The notes: generated by a model from the letters alone, not told the origin. Positions 6,102-13,641 are shown, counted from the stretch's first letter. The stretch: DNA of 18,517 nt from Dehalococcoidia bacterium (GCA_007571275.1 RKRS01000256.1:1-18517); one strand, 5' to 3'. Program-made: numbers and translations.

Positions 6102-7809
6102 GCTGCTGCAGGCGTTGGTCGACGCCTGGCGACAGCCGGACGTTCGCCTGAAGATCGCCTTCACGTTGGCCATGCTGGTCATCTTCCGGCTGGTCGCGCA
6201 CGTACCGATTCCCGATATCAACAAGACCCAGCTCGAAAACGCGCTGGACAACAACCCGGTGCTCGGGTTCCTCAATCTCTTCTCCGGCGGCGGGCTCGAC
6301 AACCTGTCGATTGTCGCGCTGGGTGTGTATCCGTACATCACGGCGTCGATCGTGATGAACCTGATGCAGCCGATGATCCCGAAGCTGCAGGCCCTGGCTC
6401 AGGAAGGTGAGTCGGGCCGTAACCGGATTCAGCTCTACACCTACTGGTTAGCGGTGCCGATGTCGATCGTGCAGGGCTATGGCCAGTTGCTGCTGCTGGA
6501 GAATGCTCGCGCGATTACCGGGATCGGTTTCGGCGCAGAGGAATGGCTGCCAACCCTCTCAGCGCTGATGACCATGACCGCCGGCACGATGTTCCTGATC
6601 TGGTTGGGTGAATTGATCACGGAAAAAGGTGTCGGCAACGGGATCTCGCTGATCATTTTCGCTGGCATCCTGGCCAGTTTCCCGACGTTGTTTAACTCGG
6701 TTGGACAGTCTGACATTGGCTGGTCCGGGATCGCTGTGGTGATCGCCATCGCGATCGCGCTGGTCGCGATGATCGTCTTCTTCCAGGAAGCTCAGCGCCG
6801 GATTCCCGTTCAATATGCCCGCTCGGTCTTCAGAGGCGGGCGGATGTACCGCCAGAGCGGCCAGTCCTACGTGCCGCTGCGAGTCAACTCGGCCGGAATG
6901 ATCCCGCTGATCTTCGCGTTCTCGATCATCATTTTCCCCTCAGTCCTGGCTGGATGGATCACCGGCGCCGCTGGCGAGGAATCACAGACGCAGGTCTCGG
7001 TTGAATTGCCCTTCACCCGAGACAACGTGGACGAGTCTCTGGCGATCCTGCTGCCCGACCTCACGGAGTCTGGCGAATTCGTGGTCAATGAGGGCATCAT
7101 CGAGTGGAACAAGGAAGAGGACAGCTTCCAGGACATCCTCGACCGGATCAACTCCAACTCCGATGCAAACGTGCTGACCCAGGTGGAGACGACCTCTGAT
7201 CCGCTGTCCGGTGACACGTTGTATGCGTGGCGAATTGATGCCAACGAGATATCGGAGGATCCGATCCGTCTGGCCGACCGGGCAGGAAATTTTATCGCCG
7301 TGTCAGAGATCAAGACGCATGAAGACCCGGTGGACAATCCGCTGACGCCGGATATCGCGGAGGGACAGACGCTGGGTGAGCGGCCGGGCTGGATTATTCG
7401 CGTCGCGGACTGGGTGCAGCTCAATCTGTCGCCTGGCCGGCCGGCATATTGGGGATTGTCGTTCGTGCTGGTTGTCGGCTTCACATTCTTCTATACGTTC
7501 GTCACGTTCCAACAGCAGAACCTGGCCGAGAACCTGCAGAAGCAGGGTGGGTTCATCCCCGGCATCAGGCCGGGCCGACCGACTCAGGACTACATCAATC
7601 GGGTGCTGGCGCGGATCACCTGGGCGGGAGCGCTGTTCCTGGGCTTTGTGGCGGTAGTGCCGTTCCTCGCCACCGAGTTCATTCCCGACTCGACGGCGCT
7701 TACGATTTCCTCGACCGGTTTGTTGATCGTCGTCGGCGTGGCGCTTGACACGATGCGGCAGATCGAAGCGCAACTCTTGATGCGCAACTACGAAGGGTTT
7801 ATCCGCTAG
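6061..7809 (+). CDS. secY: Protein translocase subunit SecY with large acidic insertion in the TM7-TM8 external loop
   Basis: SecY is the ten-helix channel that moves unfolded proteins across, or into, the inner membrane with SecE/SecG and SecA or the ribosome. Conserved parts are clear: TM1 region (KIAFTLAMLVIFRLVAHVPIP), plug/TM2 (GGGLDNLSIVALGVYPYITASI), EGESGRNRI, GELITEKGVGNGISLIIFAGI, the C4 loop QRRIPVQYAR, RVNSAGMIPLIFAF (TM7), FFYTFVTFQQQNLAENLQKQGG (TM8 to C5), FIPGIRPGRPT and the end RNYEGFIR. The protein is 582 residues against about 420-450 for the family. The excess lies between TM7 and TM8, about residues 304-442, where E. coli has only ~20-25 residues. This segment is strongly acidic (about 32 Asp/Glu to 8 Lys/Arg) and should face outside. 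It remains in frame and all flanking helices are intact. Confidence 0.96.
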   Translation: MQRTQTAAGPTRPKLLQALVDAWRQPDVRLKIAFTLAMLVIFRLVAHVPIPDINKTQLENALDNNPVLGFLNLFSGGGLDNLSIVALGVYPYITASIVMNLMQPMIPKLQALAQEGESGRNRIQLYTYWLAVPMSIVQGYGQLLLLENARAITGIGFGAEEWLPTLSALMTMTAGTMFLIWLGELITEKGVGNGISLIIFAGILASFPTLFNSVGQSDIGWSGIAVVIAIAIALVAMIVFFQEAQRRIPVQYARSVFRGGRMYRQSGQSYVPLRVNSAGMIPLIFAFSIIIFPSVLAGWITGAAGEESQTQVSVELPFTRDNVDESLAILLPDLTESGEFVVNEGIIEWNKEEDSFQDILDRINSNSDANVLTQVETTSDPLSGDTLYAWRIDANEISEDPIRLADRAGNFIAVSEIKTHEDPVDNPLTPDIAEGQTLGERPGWIIRVADWVQLNLSPGRPAYWGLSFVLVVGFTFFYTFVTFQQQNLAENLQKQGGFIPGIRPGRPTQDYINRVLARITWAGALFLGFVAVVPFLATEFIPDSTALTISSTGLLIVVGVALDTMRQIEAQLLMRNYEGFIR

Positions 7810-7811
7810 CC

Positions 7812-8477
7812 ATGACTGATCAGACCATGTACGTCATCCTGCTGGGACCGCCTGGCGCCGGCAAAGGCACCCAGGCCGTGCAGACTGCTGAGCGAACCGG
7901 TCTGTTGCACTTGTCGACTGGCGATATGTTCCGCGAGAACCTGCGCAACGGTACGGAGCTGGGCAACCTGGCCAAGACCTACATGGATCAGGGAGAGCTG
8001 GTTCCCGACGATGTGACCATTCGGATGTTGCTGGAACGCATCGGTCGGGACGACGCCCAGGCTGGATGTCTGTTTGATGGATTCCCGCGCACCGTGGAGC
8101 AGGCCAGGGCATTGGATGCGGCGCTCGGCGAGCAGGGCAACGAGATCGCCGTGACGGTCCTGATTGATGTCTCGAATGAGGAAATCACGCGTCGGCTGGG
8201 TGGACGCGTGAGCTGCGCGTCGTGCGGCAGCGTCTTTCACCAGCTGTTCAATCCACCCGATCCTGACAGCCCGTGCTGTGACCAGATCAATATGATCCAG
8301 CGTGATGATGACAAGCCTGAGGCGATCGCCAATCGGCTCCAGGTGTATGCGGACCAAACCGAACCGTTGGTCGCGTACTACACGGTGGCGGGCAAGCTCT
8401 CGACCGTCAATGGCGAGCAGTCGCCGGACGCGGTCGGCGTTGATTTGCTGGCGGCGTTGCAGGCGGTGAGCGACTAG
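7812..8477 (+). CDS. adk: Adenylate kinase (Cys-rich long LID form)
   Basis: Adenylate kinase interconverts ATP + AMP and 2 ADP in the cytoplasm. The Walker A loop GPPGAGKGT is at residues 12-20, the AMP-binding helix follows (STGDMFREN), and DGFPRT is at about 89-94. The LID (~130-167) is the long form, with C135/C138 (CASC), the HQLFNPP stretch and QRDDD. The second half of the zinc site is unusual: the family pattern CxxC or CxxD here reads C155-C156-D157-Q158 and the segment is one residue shorter. A start at Met6 (7827) is possible; I kept the first ATG, 2 nt after secY. The position between secY and map is standard. Confidence 0.97.
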   Translation: MTDQTMYVILLGPPGAGKGTQAVQTAERTGLLHLSTGDMFRENLRNGTELGNLAKTYMDQGELVPDDVTIRMLLERIGRDDAQAGCLFDGFPRTVEQARALDAALGEQGNEIAVTVLIDVSNEEITRRLGGRVSCASCGSVFHQLFNPPDPDSPCCDQINMIQRDDDKPEAIANRLQVYADQTEPLVAYYTVAGKLSTVNGEQSPDAVGVDLLAALQAVSD

Positions 8478-8491
8478 ATTCGGAACCGGTA

Positions 8492-9265
8492 ATGTCTACT
8501 TCACAACGCCCGCGCCAGGTGATTCTGAAGACTGCAGACGAAATCGAGCAGATGCGGCCGGCTGGTCGGATGGTGGGCGAGACCTTGTCGGAGCTCACCG
8601 AGATGGTCAAGCCCGGACGCAAGCTGTCGGAGCTTGACCAGTACGTGATCGATAAATTCCAGCGCCTCGACGTAATCCCCACATTCCTGGGCTATCAGGG
8701 ATTTCCGCATACGATCTGCGCCTCGGTCAATGAGGAGATCGTGCACGGATTCGCGACCGAGCGTCGGTTGGAAGAGGGTGACATCCTGTCAATCGACCTG
8801 GGCGCGACGATTGATGGCTGGGTCGGAGATTCGGCCAGAACGATCGGAGTAGGCGTCATCTCCGCCGAGGCGCAGCGCTTGCTGGACGTCACGGCTGAGT
8901 CGCTGGCCGCCGGCATCTCGGTCGCCCGCGTCGGCGTGCGTAAAGGCGATATCGGTGCGGCCATTCAGGAAGTGATAGAATCAGCAGGTTACGGAGTCGT
9001 CCGTGGCTATGTCGGGCATGGCGTAGGACGCGATATGCACGAACCTCCCAGTATGCCCAACTACGGTCGCCGTGGCTCCGGGATGACCATGCGTCGCGGA
9101 ATGGTCGTCGCTCTCGAGCCGATGGCGACGGTCGGCGATCCGTCGACGGCAGTGCTGGACGACGGATGGACCGTCGTGACGGCCGATGGCAGCCTGTCGG
9201 CGCATTTCGAACATACTGTCGCGCTGCGTGAGAACGGCCCGGCGGACATTCTGACTCAGGCCTGA
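8492..9265 (+). CDS. map: Methionine aminopeptidase, type I
   Basis: Removes the initiator methionine from nascent proteins after deformylation and acts at the ribosome exit. The 257-residue protein is the short type I form without an N-terminal zinc-finger extension. All five metal ligands of the pita-bread fold are present: D102 (IDLGA), D113 (GDSART), H176 (GHGVGRDMHEPP), E209 (ALEPM) and E240 (AHFEHT). The substrate-contacting H85 (EEIVHG) and H183 are also in place. It follows adk by 14 nt and precedes infA by 22 nt, the usual order. Confidence 0.98.
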   Translation: MSTSQRPRQVILKTADEIEQMRPAGRMVGETLSELTEMVKPGRKLSELDQYVIDKFQRLDVIPTFLGYQGFPHTICASVNEEIVHGFATERRLEEGDILSIDLGATIDGWVGDSARTIGVGVISAEAQRLLDVTAESLAAGISVARVGVRKGDIGAAIQEVIESAGYGVVRGYVGHGVGRDMHEPPSMPNYGRRGSGMTMRRGMVVALEPMATVGDPSTAVLDDGWTVVTADGSLSAHFEHTVALRENGPADILTQA

Positions 9266-9278
9266 GTACACAAGCAAC

Positions 9279-9283
9279 GGGGG
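9279..9283 (+). promoter_or_regulatory. ribosome-binding site deciding the infA start
   Basis: GGGGG at 9279-9283 lies 4 nt before GTG 9288 but only 1 nt before the alternative TTG at 9285, so the GTG is the more plausible start. Translation from either codon keeps the basic N-terminal extension of IF-1. Confidence 0.4.
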
Positions 9284-9287
9284 CTTG

Positions 9288-9572
9288 GTGGCGAGAAATC
9301 GGAACACAGGCGGAGGACGGCGGAACCGGCGCACACCGTCGCCGTCGCCGCCGCCCAAGCAGGACAAAATCGAAGTCGAGGGCGTCGTCAAAGAGTTGTT
9401 GCCCAATGCCACATTCCGGGTAGAGCTGCCCAACGGCCACGAGGTCTTGGCTCACCTGGCTGGCAAGATGCGACAGTACCACATCCGTGTGTTGCGCGGC
9501 GACCGAGTACTGGTTGAACTTTCGGAATACGACCTGACCCGCGGGCGGGTTGTCTATCGATTCAAGAGCTGA
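9288..9572 (+). CDS. infA: Translation initiation factor IF-1 with basic N-terminal extension
   Basis: IF-1 occupies the 30S A site during initiation and supports IF-2 and IF-3. The OB-fold core is typical: KIEVEGVVKELLPNATFRVEL, NGHEVLAHLAGKMRQYHIRVL, GDRVLVELSEYDLTRGRVVYRFK. The protein is 94 residues from the GTG start, against about 72 in most bacteria. The extra ~24 residues are N-terminal: an Arg/Asn/Gly-rich part (ARNRNTGGGRRNRR) followed by a Pro/Ser stretch (TPSPSPPP). In the standard order rpmJ would come next, but only 76 nt separate infA from rpsM. Confidence 0.95.
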   Translation: MARNRNTGGGRRNRRTPSPSPPPKQDKIEVEGVVKELLPNATFRVELPNGHEVLAHLAGKMRQYHIRVLRGDRVLVELSEYDLTRGRVVYRFKS

Positions 9573-9648
9573 ACAGGGCCAACGACAGACAATCTCCCGG
9601 CAAGCAATCCCGTGGCAAGACGAAAGCCGCGGGCGAGAGGAACAGGGA

Positions 9649-10029
9649 ATGGCGAGAATCTCGGGCGTTGACGTTCCCGACAACAAGAAGGCGCCGTACG
9701 CGCTGCGCTACATCTACGGCATCGGGGCGACGCGGGCCAAGGAGATCGTCGACAAGGCCAATATCGATCCCGATCAGCGGATTCGAGAACTGTCAGACGC
9801 CGAGTTGGGGCGGATTCGTGAGATCGTTGACCGTGACTACCTGGTCGAGGGCGACCTGCGACGGGTCGTGCGCGGCAATATCCAACGCCTGATCGACATC
9901 AACTGCTACCGGGGCCAACGACATCGTCGGAATTTGCCGATGCACGGTCAGCGCACGCGGACGAATGCGCGGACGCGTCGAGGTTCAAAGAAGACGGTCG
10001 CCGGACGCCGTCGCGCCGTGAAGCGCTAA
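9649..10029 (+). CDS. rpsM: 30S ribosomal protein S13
   Basis: S13 in the 30S head contacts P-site tRNA and forms bridges to L5. The frame is open upstream to 9550, but ATG 9649 gives MARISGVDVPDNK, the standard start, with GAGAGGA at 9635-9641 as ribosome-binding site. The 126 residues contain the helix-two-turn-helix motif (YIYGIGATRAKEI), the long helix (LSDAELGRIREIVD, EGDLRRVVRGNIQRLI) and the C-terminal basic arm with RGQRHRRNLPMHGQRTRTNARTR split into its usual blocks. The length is normal. Confidence 0.98.
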   Translation: MARISGVDVPDNKKAPYALRYIYGIGATRAKEIVDKANIDPDQRIRELSDAELGRIREIVDRDYLVEGDLRRVVRGNIQRLIDINCYRGQRHRRNLPMHGQRTRTNARTRRGSKKTVAGRRRAVKR

Positions 10030-10048
10030 CTCAGAGGAAGGGAACGGG

Positions 10049-10450
10049 ATGAGCAGCAGCCAACGACGAGAGCGGAGCCGCCGTCGGCGCGAGCGCAAGA
10101 ACGTGCCGCACGGTCGGGCGTACATCCAGTCGACTTACAACAACACGATCATCACGATGACTGACCTGGCTGGCAACACGGTCGCCTGGGCGTCGGCCGG
10201 AAGCACGGCCTCAACTCGCGGATCGCGTAAAGGTACGCCGTTCGCCGCGCAGCTCGCGGCGGAGGAGGCCGCGCAGAAGGCGATGGGACACGGCATGCGC
10301 CAGGTCGATGTCTATGTCAAAGGCCCTGGACAAGGACGCGAGTCCGCAGTCCGCGCGCTTCAGGCGCAGGGGCTGACCCTGCTCTCGATCCGCGACGTCA
10401 CGCCAATCCCACATAACGGTTGCCGGCCGCGCAAGCGTCGCCGCGTCTAG
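10049..10450 (+). CDS. rpsK: 30S ribosomal protein S11
   Basis: S11 forms part of the 30S platform near the mRNA exit and the anti-Shine-Dalgarno helix. The 133 residues show a basic leader (RRERSRRRRERKNVPHG), AYIQSTYNNTIITMTDLAGN, SRKGTPFAAQLAAEEAAQKA, VYVKGPGQGRESAVRAL and the end TPIPHNGCRPRKRRRV. The terminal NG, which is isomerised to isoaspartate in some bacteria, is present. A good ribosome-binding site (GAGGAAGGGA) lies upstream. It follows rpsM by 19 nt; 67 nt then separate it from rpsD. Confidence 0.98.
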   Translation: MSSSQRRERSRRRRERKNVPHGRAYIQSTYNNTIITMTDLAGNTVAWASAGSTASTRGSRKGTPFAAQLAAEEAAQKAMGHGMRQVDVYVKGPGQGRESAVRALQAQGLTLLSIRDVTPIPHNGCRPRKRRRV

Positions 10451-10517
10451 CTCTTCACATCCCTACTACCAGACAACACCCACTCCCAACCAACGCAGAC
10501 GACAGAGAGACCCGCCA
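10451..10517 (+). other. C-rich, G-poor spacer between rpsK and rpsD
   Basis: No gene fits here. The first 50 nt (10451-10500) hold about 24 C and only 3 G, which is striking in a genome where G and C are otherwise both abundant. Such a stretch is expected to be unstructured in RNA and resembles the composition of Rho loading sites or ribosome standby regions. I see no clear promoter boxes or hairpin. The function is not established. Confidence 0.4.
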
Positions 10518-11144
10518 ATGGCTCGATATACCGGACCCGTTTGCCGAATCTGCCGCCGCGCTGGCGAGAAGCTGATGCTCAAAGGTGAGCGTTGCGTCGG
10601 CCCCAAGTGCGCCATCGACCGACGCAATCAGCCTCCCGGCCAGCGCTCCCCACGTCGACGCAAAGTCTCTGACTACGGTGAGCAGGTCAAGGAAAAGCAG
10701 AAGGTTCGCAAGACGTACGGCGTACTGGAACGTCAATTCCGACGCATGTTTGCTGAGGCCAACCGACGCCCGGGCGCGACCGGCGAAAACCTGCTGCAGA
10801 TGCTGGAACTGCGCTTCGATAACGTCGTCTACCGTCTGGGCATTGCCGAGTCGCGCGCTCAGGCGCGACAGCTGGTGCGGCATGGACACATCACGCTGAA
10901 CGGCAGAAAGGCGGATATCCCGTCGATCGAGATGCGCATTGGCGACAAGATTGGTTGGACAGATCGCGGTCGAAAGAGCAAGTTCTACGAGATGGCGCGT
11001 ACCTGGCAGGGCTCGCGGGAAGTGCCTGGCTGGCTGCGTATCGACCCGATTCAGCTCGAGGGCGAGCTCACCGCAGCTCCCGCCCGCGAAGATATTGACA
11101 TGCGAGTCGATGAGAACGCCATCGTCGAGTACTACTCGCGCTGA
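10518..11144 (+). CDS. rpsD: 30S ribosomal protein S4, zinc-finger type
   Basis: S4 is a primary assembly protein of the 16S 5' domain; in some bacteria it also represses the alpha operon. The 208-residue protein begins MARYTGPVCRICRRAG and has four cysteines in the zinc pattern C9-x2-C12-x13-C26-x4-C31. The S4 RNA-binding domain follows at about residues 97-160 (LELRFDNVVYRLGIAESRAQARQL, with VRHGHITLNGR after it). It ends DENAIVEYYSR, as usual. The location between rpsK and rpoA is standard. Confidence 0.98.
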   Translation: MARYTGPVCRICRRAGEKLMLKGERCVGPKCAIDRRNQPPGQRSPRRRKVSDYGEQVKEKQKVRKTYGVLERQFRRMFAEANRRPGATGENLLQMLELRFDNVVYRLGIAESRAQARQLVRHGHITLNGRKADIPSIEMRIGDKIGWTDRGRKSKFYEMARTWQGSREVPGWLRIDPIQLEGELTAAPAREDIDMRVDENAIVEYYSR

Positions 11145-11189
11145 TTCCGACGAGCATCAATCCACAGTCCCAGGGAGGGACGCAACAAC

Positions 11190-12359
11190 GTGATCCTGGC
11201 TACCGAAACTCCCAAACTCTCGATCGAGGAAGAGCGTGACGATTACGCTCGCATCGCGGTCGAGCCGCTGGCGCGCGGACTCGCGCACACCGAGGGCAAC
11301 GCGTTGCGACGCGTGCTGCTCAGCGGGATCCGCGGCGCGGCGATCACGTCAGTGCGGATCGACCAGGTCCAGCACGAATTCTCCACGATCCCCCAGATGA
11401 AGGAGGACACGACAGAGTTCCTCCTGAATCTTCGTGAGATCCGCATACACGCGATCGCCGATCGTCCGGCCGAGATGCACCTGAACGTGCGCGGCGCGGC
11501 GCGGATCACCGCCGGTGATATCGAGGTGCCGGGTGATTACAAGATCGTGAACCCCGACCTCTACCTGGCCACACTCGACAGCGACGATGGCCGGCTGGAC
11601 GTCGTGATGGATGTCGAAACCGGGTTTGGCTTCCAGCCATCCGAGCGTAACAGGAACGGCGAGCACACGCTCGGCGTCATTCCCCTGGATGCGGTCTTCA
11701 CCCCGGTGCGCAAGGTGTCCTATGAAGTGTTGTCGGCCTCCGGTGGTCGCGGCAGCGAGTATGAGCAGCTGCTGATCGAGGTCTGGACTGACGGCACGAT
11801 CTCCGGGATCGACGCGGTTCAATCTGCCGCGCGTTCGTTGCGTACCGAGCTCGAACTGTTCGAGACCATGGGCCAACCGATCAGCACCCGTCAATTGCCG
11901 GCGCACGCCAAAGTTGGCCTGACCGCCGAGCAGTACGACATGCCGATCGAGGAGCTGCAGCTCTCGGTGCGAGCCCACAACTGCCTCAAGCGCAGCGGGT
12001 TGATGCTGGTTGGTCAGATCCTCGAGCGCAGCGACGACGAACTACTGACCCTGCGCAACTTCGGTGAGAAGTCGTACATCGAGCTGATCGACAAACTGCT
12101 TGATCTGAGCCTGATCGACGAGGCCGATCCGCGTGTGCGTCGCGCTCGTGATGGCGTGTTTGCGCCGAGCAGCGATGACATTCTGACGACGCTTCCGCCG
12201 GTGCCGGAGGAACCCGCTTCGGTTCCTTCTTTGTCTTCGACGCCAGCCGCCGAGCCGGAAGTAGCGGTCGGCGGCGATGAGGATCCGGAGATTACCGGGT
12301 CTCTGGGCGCTGCGTTGCTGGAAGCGCTGCGCGAGGCCGGCAGCAGTGTTGATGACTAG
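11190..12359 (+). CDS. rpoA: DNA-directed RNA polymerase subunit alpha with long C-terminal tail
   Basis: Alpha dimerises to scaffold core RNA polymerase; its C-terminal domain binds UP elements and activators. The GTG at 11190 has GGGAGGGA upstream. The N-terminal domain shows VEPLARGLAHTEGNALRRVLLSG and QVQHEFSTIPQMKEDTTEFLLN in separate blocks. The C-terminal domain has the DNA-contacting residues R261, N264 and C265 (VRAHNC) and G292 (NFGEKS), with the same spacing as E. coli R265, N268, C269 and G296. The protein is 389 residues against about 310-330 usually. The extra ~80 residues are a Pro/Ala/Ser/acid-rich stretch ending in a short potential helix (LGAALLEALREAG). Confidence 0.97.
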   Translation: MILATETPKLSIEEERDDYARIAVEPLARGLAHTEGNALRRVLLSGIRGAAITSVRIDQVQHEFSTIPQMKEDTTEFLLNLREIRIHAIADRPAEMHLNVRGAARITAGDIEVPGDYKIVNPDLYLATLDSDDGRLDVVMDVETGFGFQPSERNRNGEHTLGVIPLDAVFTPVRKVSYEVLSASGGRGSEYEQLLIEVWTDGTISGIDAVQSAARSLRTELELFETMGQPISTRQLPAHAKVGLTAEQYDMPIEELQLSVRAHNCLKRSGLMLVGQILERSDDELLTLRNFGEKSYIELIDKLLDLSLIDEADPRVRRARDGVFAPSSDDILTTLPPVPEEPASVPSLSSTPAAEPEVAVGGDEDPEITGSLGAALLEALREAGSSVDD

Positions 12360-12425
12360 GCAAACGATCACGCCACGTCCGCTCAACGGACTGGGTGAGG
12401 CCGCACGAAGTCGGAGGAGTGGGCG

Positions 12426-12827
12426 ATGAGGCATCGGAAGAGTGGACGCGCGCTGAGTCGCAGCCGTTCGCATCGATCCGCATTGGTTCGCAATCAGGTC
12501 ACAGATCTGCTGCGACACGAAGCGATTGTGACCACTGAGGCCAAGGCAAAGACGATTCGCCCGGTGGCGGAAAAAATGATCACGCTGGGCAAGCGGGGTG
12601 ACCTGCACGCCCGTCGACAGGCAGGCGCCGTGCTCACCGATCGCAAGGTGTTGCGGACGTTGTTCGACGATATCGCGCCACGCTTCGCCGAGCGTCAGGG
12701 TGGATACACGCGAATCATCAAGCTGGGTCCTCGCCGCGGCGACGGAGCGCAGATGGCGCATATTGAGCTGGTCGAGCGCGCCGCGCCAGTGATCGAAGCA
12801 ACCGACGCAGACGCGGCAGACGAATAA
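12426..12827 (+). CDS. rplQ: 50S ribosomal protein L17
   Basis: L17 lies near the peptide exit tunnel on the large subunit. A strong ribosome-binding site (GGAGGAG, 12413-12419) is 6 nt before the ATG. The 133 residues contain MRHRKSGRALSRSRSHR, RNQVTDLLRHEAIVTTEAKAK in two parts, EKMITLGKRGDLHARRQA, and the end of the core GGYTRIIKLGPRRGDGAQMAHIEL in its usual blocks. A short acidic tail (IEATDADAADE) follows. It lies 66 nt after rpoA and 16 nt before truA. Confidence 0.98.
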   Translation: MRHRKSGRALSRSRSHRSALVRNQVTDLLRHEAIVTTEAKAKTIRPVAEKMITLGKRGDLHARRQAGAVLTDRKVLRTLFDDIAPRFAERQGGYTRIIKLGPRRGDGAQMAHIELVERAAPVIEATDADAADE

Positions 12828-12843
12828 ATCTGAGATATCAGCA

Positions 12844-13638
12844 GTGAGCCAACGTTGGGCGCTCTTACTGCAATATGACGGTACGGAGTTTGCGGGGTCG
12901 CAATGGCAGCCGAATCGTCCAACGGTGCAGAGTGCGCTGCAGTCAGCGTTGGCGTCGCTGACCGGCGACGCAATTCGGGTTTCGCTGGCCGGCCGCACCG
13001 ACGCGGGTGTGCATGCCGTTGGCCAGGTCGCTTCGTTCCTCTCGGAGAAGTCCGCCAGCTCGATGCCCGCTCATCGCTGGGTGCGGGGGCTCAATCACTT
13101 CCTGCCAGCGTCGGTCGCCGTGCAGGCCGTTACCGCGGTGCGCGACGATTTCGATCCTCGCCGAGACGCCCTGTCCCGTGCCTACACCTACGAAATCCGA
13201 CTGTCGAATCAACGCCAACCGTTATGGGAGCGTCGCGCCTGGATCGTCACTCCGCCATTCGATCTCGAAACGGCGCGTTCAGCGTTATCGGCGCTCGTCG
13301 GAACGCACGACGTTGCAGCATTCACTCCGCCGACTATCGAGCGGTCGACGACGCGCACATTGCGCGAGGCGTCGTTGATGGTGAATGCGGAAACTGGTCT
13401 GTTGCGGTTCAGTGCCGACGCGTTTCTGCATCATCAGGTTCGACGAATGGTGGGTGCGGTGGTCGAGGTCGCGCGCTGTCGAATGTCACTGGACGAGTTC
13501 GTCCGCGCGTTCGAGGCCGCCAGACCAGGCTCGATGGGACCGACGGCGCCCGCCTGCGGTCTGACGCTGGCCGAGATCGAGTACCCACGCCCGCTGTTCC
13601 ACACATACAACTGTCATTGGGATCGTGAGGGAGTTTGA
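12844..13638 (+). CDS. truA: tRNA pseudouridine synthase A
   Basis: TruA converts uridines 38-40 of the tRNA anticodon arm to pseudouridine. The 264-residue protein starts with GTG and has the family pattern: LLLQYDGTEFAGSQWQP, the catalytic aspartate D53 in GRTDAGVHA, the FDPRRDALSRAYTYEI strand and the FLHHQVRRMVGAVVEVA motif near residue 200. The length is normal. Its place between rplQ and rplM is common in Gram-positive bacteria and Chloroflexota. Only 3 nt separate it from rplM. Confidence 0.97.
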   Translation: MSQRWALLLQYDGTEFAGSQWQPNRPTVQSALQSALASLTGDAIRVSLAGRTDAGVHAVGQVASFLSEKSASSMPAHRWVRGLNHFLPASVAVQAVTAVRDDFDPRRDALSRAYTYEIRLSNQRQPLWERRAWIVTPPFDLETARSALSALVGTHDVAAFTPPTIERSTTRTLREASLMVNAETGLLRFSADAFLHHQVRRMVGAVVEVARCRMSLDEFVRAFEAARPGSMGPTAPACGLTLAEIEYPRPLFHTYNCHWDREGV

Positions 13639-13641
13639 AGG

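Noticed and set aside
10451..10517. A possible internal promoter before rpsD (TTCACA at 10454 as a -35 box).
   Set aside because: No acceptable -10 box lies 16-18 nt downstream; the stretch is C-rich there.
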